A DNA stretch of 6,508 bases from Verrucomicrobiota bacterium. GTDB lineage: Bacteria > Verrucomicrobiota > Verrucomicrobiia > Limisphaerales > UBA1096. How positions within the stretch are numbered: position 1 is the first letter of the stretch; every line of letters starts with the position of its first letter. The stretch spans positions 1 through 6,508 of the forward strand of contig QOAX01000291.1 in NCBI GenBank assembly GCA_003972865.1, read 5' to 3'. The position numbers and the translations under genes are program-made. Below the pieces are notes generated by a model that saw only the letters and a list, made by a program, of their open reading frames with translations, did no database searches and had not been told where the DNA came from. This document shows, one piece after another, positions 6,012 to 6,508 of the stretch.

Positions 6012-6508
6012 GCGACCGGGGGAAGATTGTCTCGGGGATCGAGGCCGAGGGGCTGGTGGCCATCGTGCGCGTGCCCCGGCCTGAGTGGACGCTGCCGTTG
6101 GCCAAGGCCCTCGTCGCGGGCGGCGTCCGGGTGGTGGAGTTGACGATGAGCATCCCCAATGCGCTCGAGGCCGTCCGCACGCTTGACCGCGAACTCGGCG
6201 ACGAAATCCTGCTCGGCGTCGGCACGGTGATCGACGACGACACCTGCCGGGCGGCGATCGACGCCGGGGCGAAGTACATCGTCAGTCCGGTCACCAAGCC
6301 GTCGCTTGTTGCGACGGCGCACGAGCTGGACCGTCCGGTGATGCTGGGCGCCTACACGCCGACCGAGGCGCAGGCGGCACACGAGGCCGGCTCAGATTTC
6401 ATCAAGATATTCCCGGCCGACACGCTTGGCCCAGGCTACATCAAGTCGCTGCTCGTGCCGCTGCCGCACCTGAAAATCATCCCCACCGGCGGGGTGAACC
6501 TCGACACG
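6008..6508 (+). CDS. eda: KDPG / 4-hydroxy-2-oxoglutarate aldolase, 3' end cut by the window
   Basis: The first 167 residues of a class I (Schiff-base) aldolase are present. The family cleaves 2-keto-3-deoxy-6-phosphogluconate to pyruvate and glyceraldehyde-3-phosphate (Entner-Doudoroff and uronate pathways) or related 2-keto acids, in the cytoplasm. The family length is about 205-215, so some 40-50 residues are missing at the right edge. The TIM-barrel motifs are in order: LVAIVR (16-21), VVELTM with catalytic Glu44, LLGVGTVID (68-76), SPVTKP (93-98), GAYTPTE (114-120), FIKIFPAD with Schiff-base Lys133, and the phosphate-loop PTGGV (159-163). At the E. coli Arg49 position (EVTLRT) this protein has Ser48 (ELTMSI), so the exact substrate is uncertain. 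Start: GTG at 6008 overlaps the upstream TGA as GTGA, giving a normal N-terminus. It is probably co-transcribed with the exported-protein gene. Confidence 0.94.
   Translation, partial: MSDRGKIVSGIEAEGLVAIVRVPRPEWTLPLAKALVAGGVRVVELTMSIPNALEAVRTLDRELGDEILLGVGTVIDDDTCRAAIDAGAKYIVSPVTKPSLVATAHELDRPVMLGAYTPTEAQAAHEAGSDFIKIFPADTLGPGYIKSLLVPLPHLKIIPTGGVNLDT
6098..6105. repeat. TTGGCCAA palindrome copy in eda
   Basis: This is an exact copy on the oppositely transcribed side of the window, read TTG GCC AAG (Leu31-Ala-Lys33) in the aldolase gene. Confidence 0.65.

Noticed and set aside
5873..6382. Minus-strand frames opposite eda
   Set aside because: They overlap conserved catalytic motifs of the aldolase on the plus strand and give Arg/Ala-rich peptides without features.
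1..6508. A novel defence, mobile or biosynthetic system
   Set aside because: Every long open frame on the coding strands is accounted for by housekeeping or widespread envelope families. There are no recombinase, nuclease, toxin or reverse-transcriptase motifs, direct-repeat arrays or attachment sites.

Overview
The window looks like an ordinary chromosomal segment of a GC-rich (roughly 60%) Gram-negative bacterium. I infer Verrucomicrobiota or a close PVC relative. The pointers are a fragment at the left edge whose 'W..VPGK.YQV.......W' to 'FYRV..LP' C-terminus resembles tails common on exported verrucomicrobial proteins, the lack of clear Shine-Dalgarno sequences at every start, and the subtype of several housekeeping proteins. 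No mobile element, CRISPR array, rRNA or tRNA is visible, and no gap between genes exceeds about 115 bases.

Layout. At the left edge, the last 82 codons of a plus-strand gene run in and stop at 248. Its stop codon overlaps the stop of a convergent minus-strand gene. That gene belongs to a compact minus-strand cluster, read right to left: a PTS EIIA-2 (PtsN/FruA-IIA-like) protein (5152-4688), arginyl-tRNA synthetase argS (4624-2906) and a UvrA-family excinuclease ATPase (2902-245). The spacers are 63 and 3 bases, so the three are probably co-transcribed. A 115-base divergent intergenic region (5153-5267) with a 15-bp dyad separates this cluster from a plus-strand pair: an exported protein resembling LolA/LolB-fold lipoprotein-sorting proteins (5268-6011), and, overlapping it by 4 bases (GTGA), a KDPG/KHG aldolase (eda) that runs off the right edge at 6508.

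How the genes relate. The minus cluster joins unrelated housekeeping functions: a phosphotransfer regulator or sugar-uptake component, translation, and nucleotide excision repair. The plus pair joins an envelope protein to an Entner-Doudoroff or uronate-type aldolase. The sequence does not show a dedicated multi-gene system.

Points of most interest. (1) The 8-bp palindrome TTGGCCAA occurs five times, in genes on both strands, in two codon phases and between genes. By rough base-composition reckoning about 0.1 would be expected, so it may be a HIP1-like highly iterated palindrome. (2) The UvrA keeps its UvrB-binding region but has lost about 90 residues of the insertion domain. Its second Walker B reads LLEEPT, with an extra loop before it. 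(3) The aldolase has Ser in place of the substrate-binding Arg of E. coli Eda.
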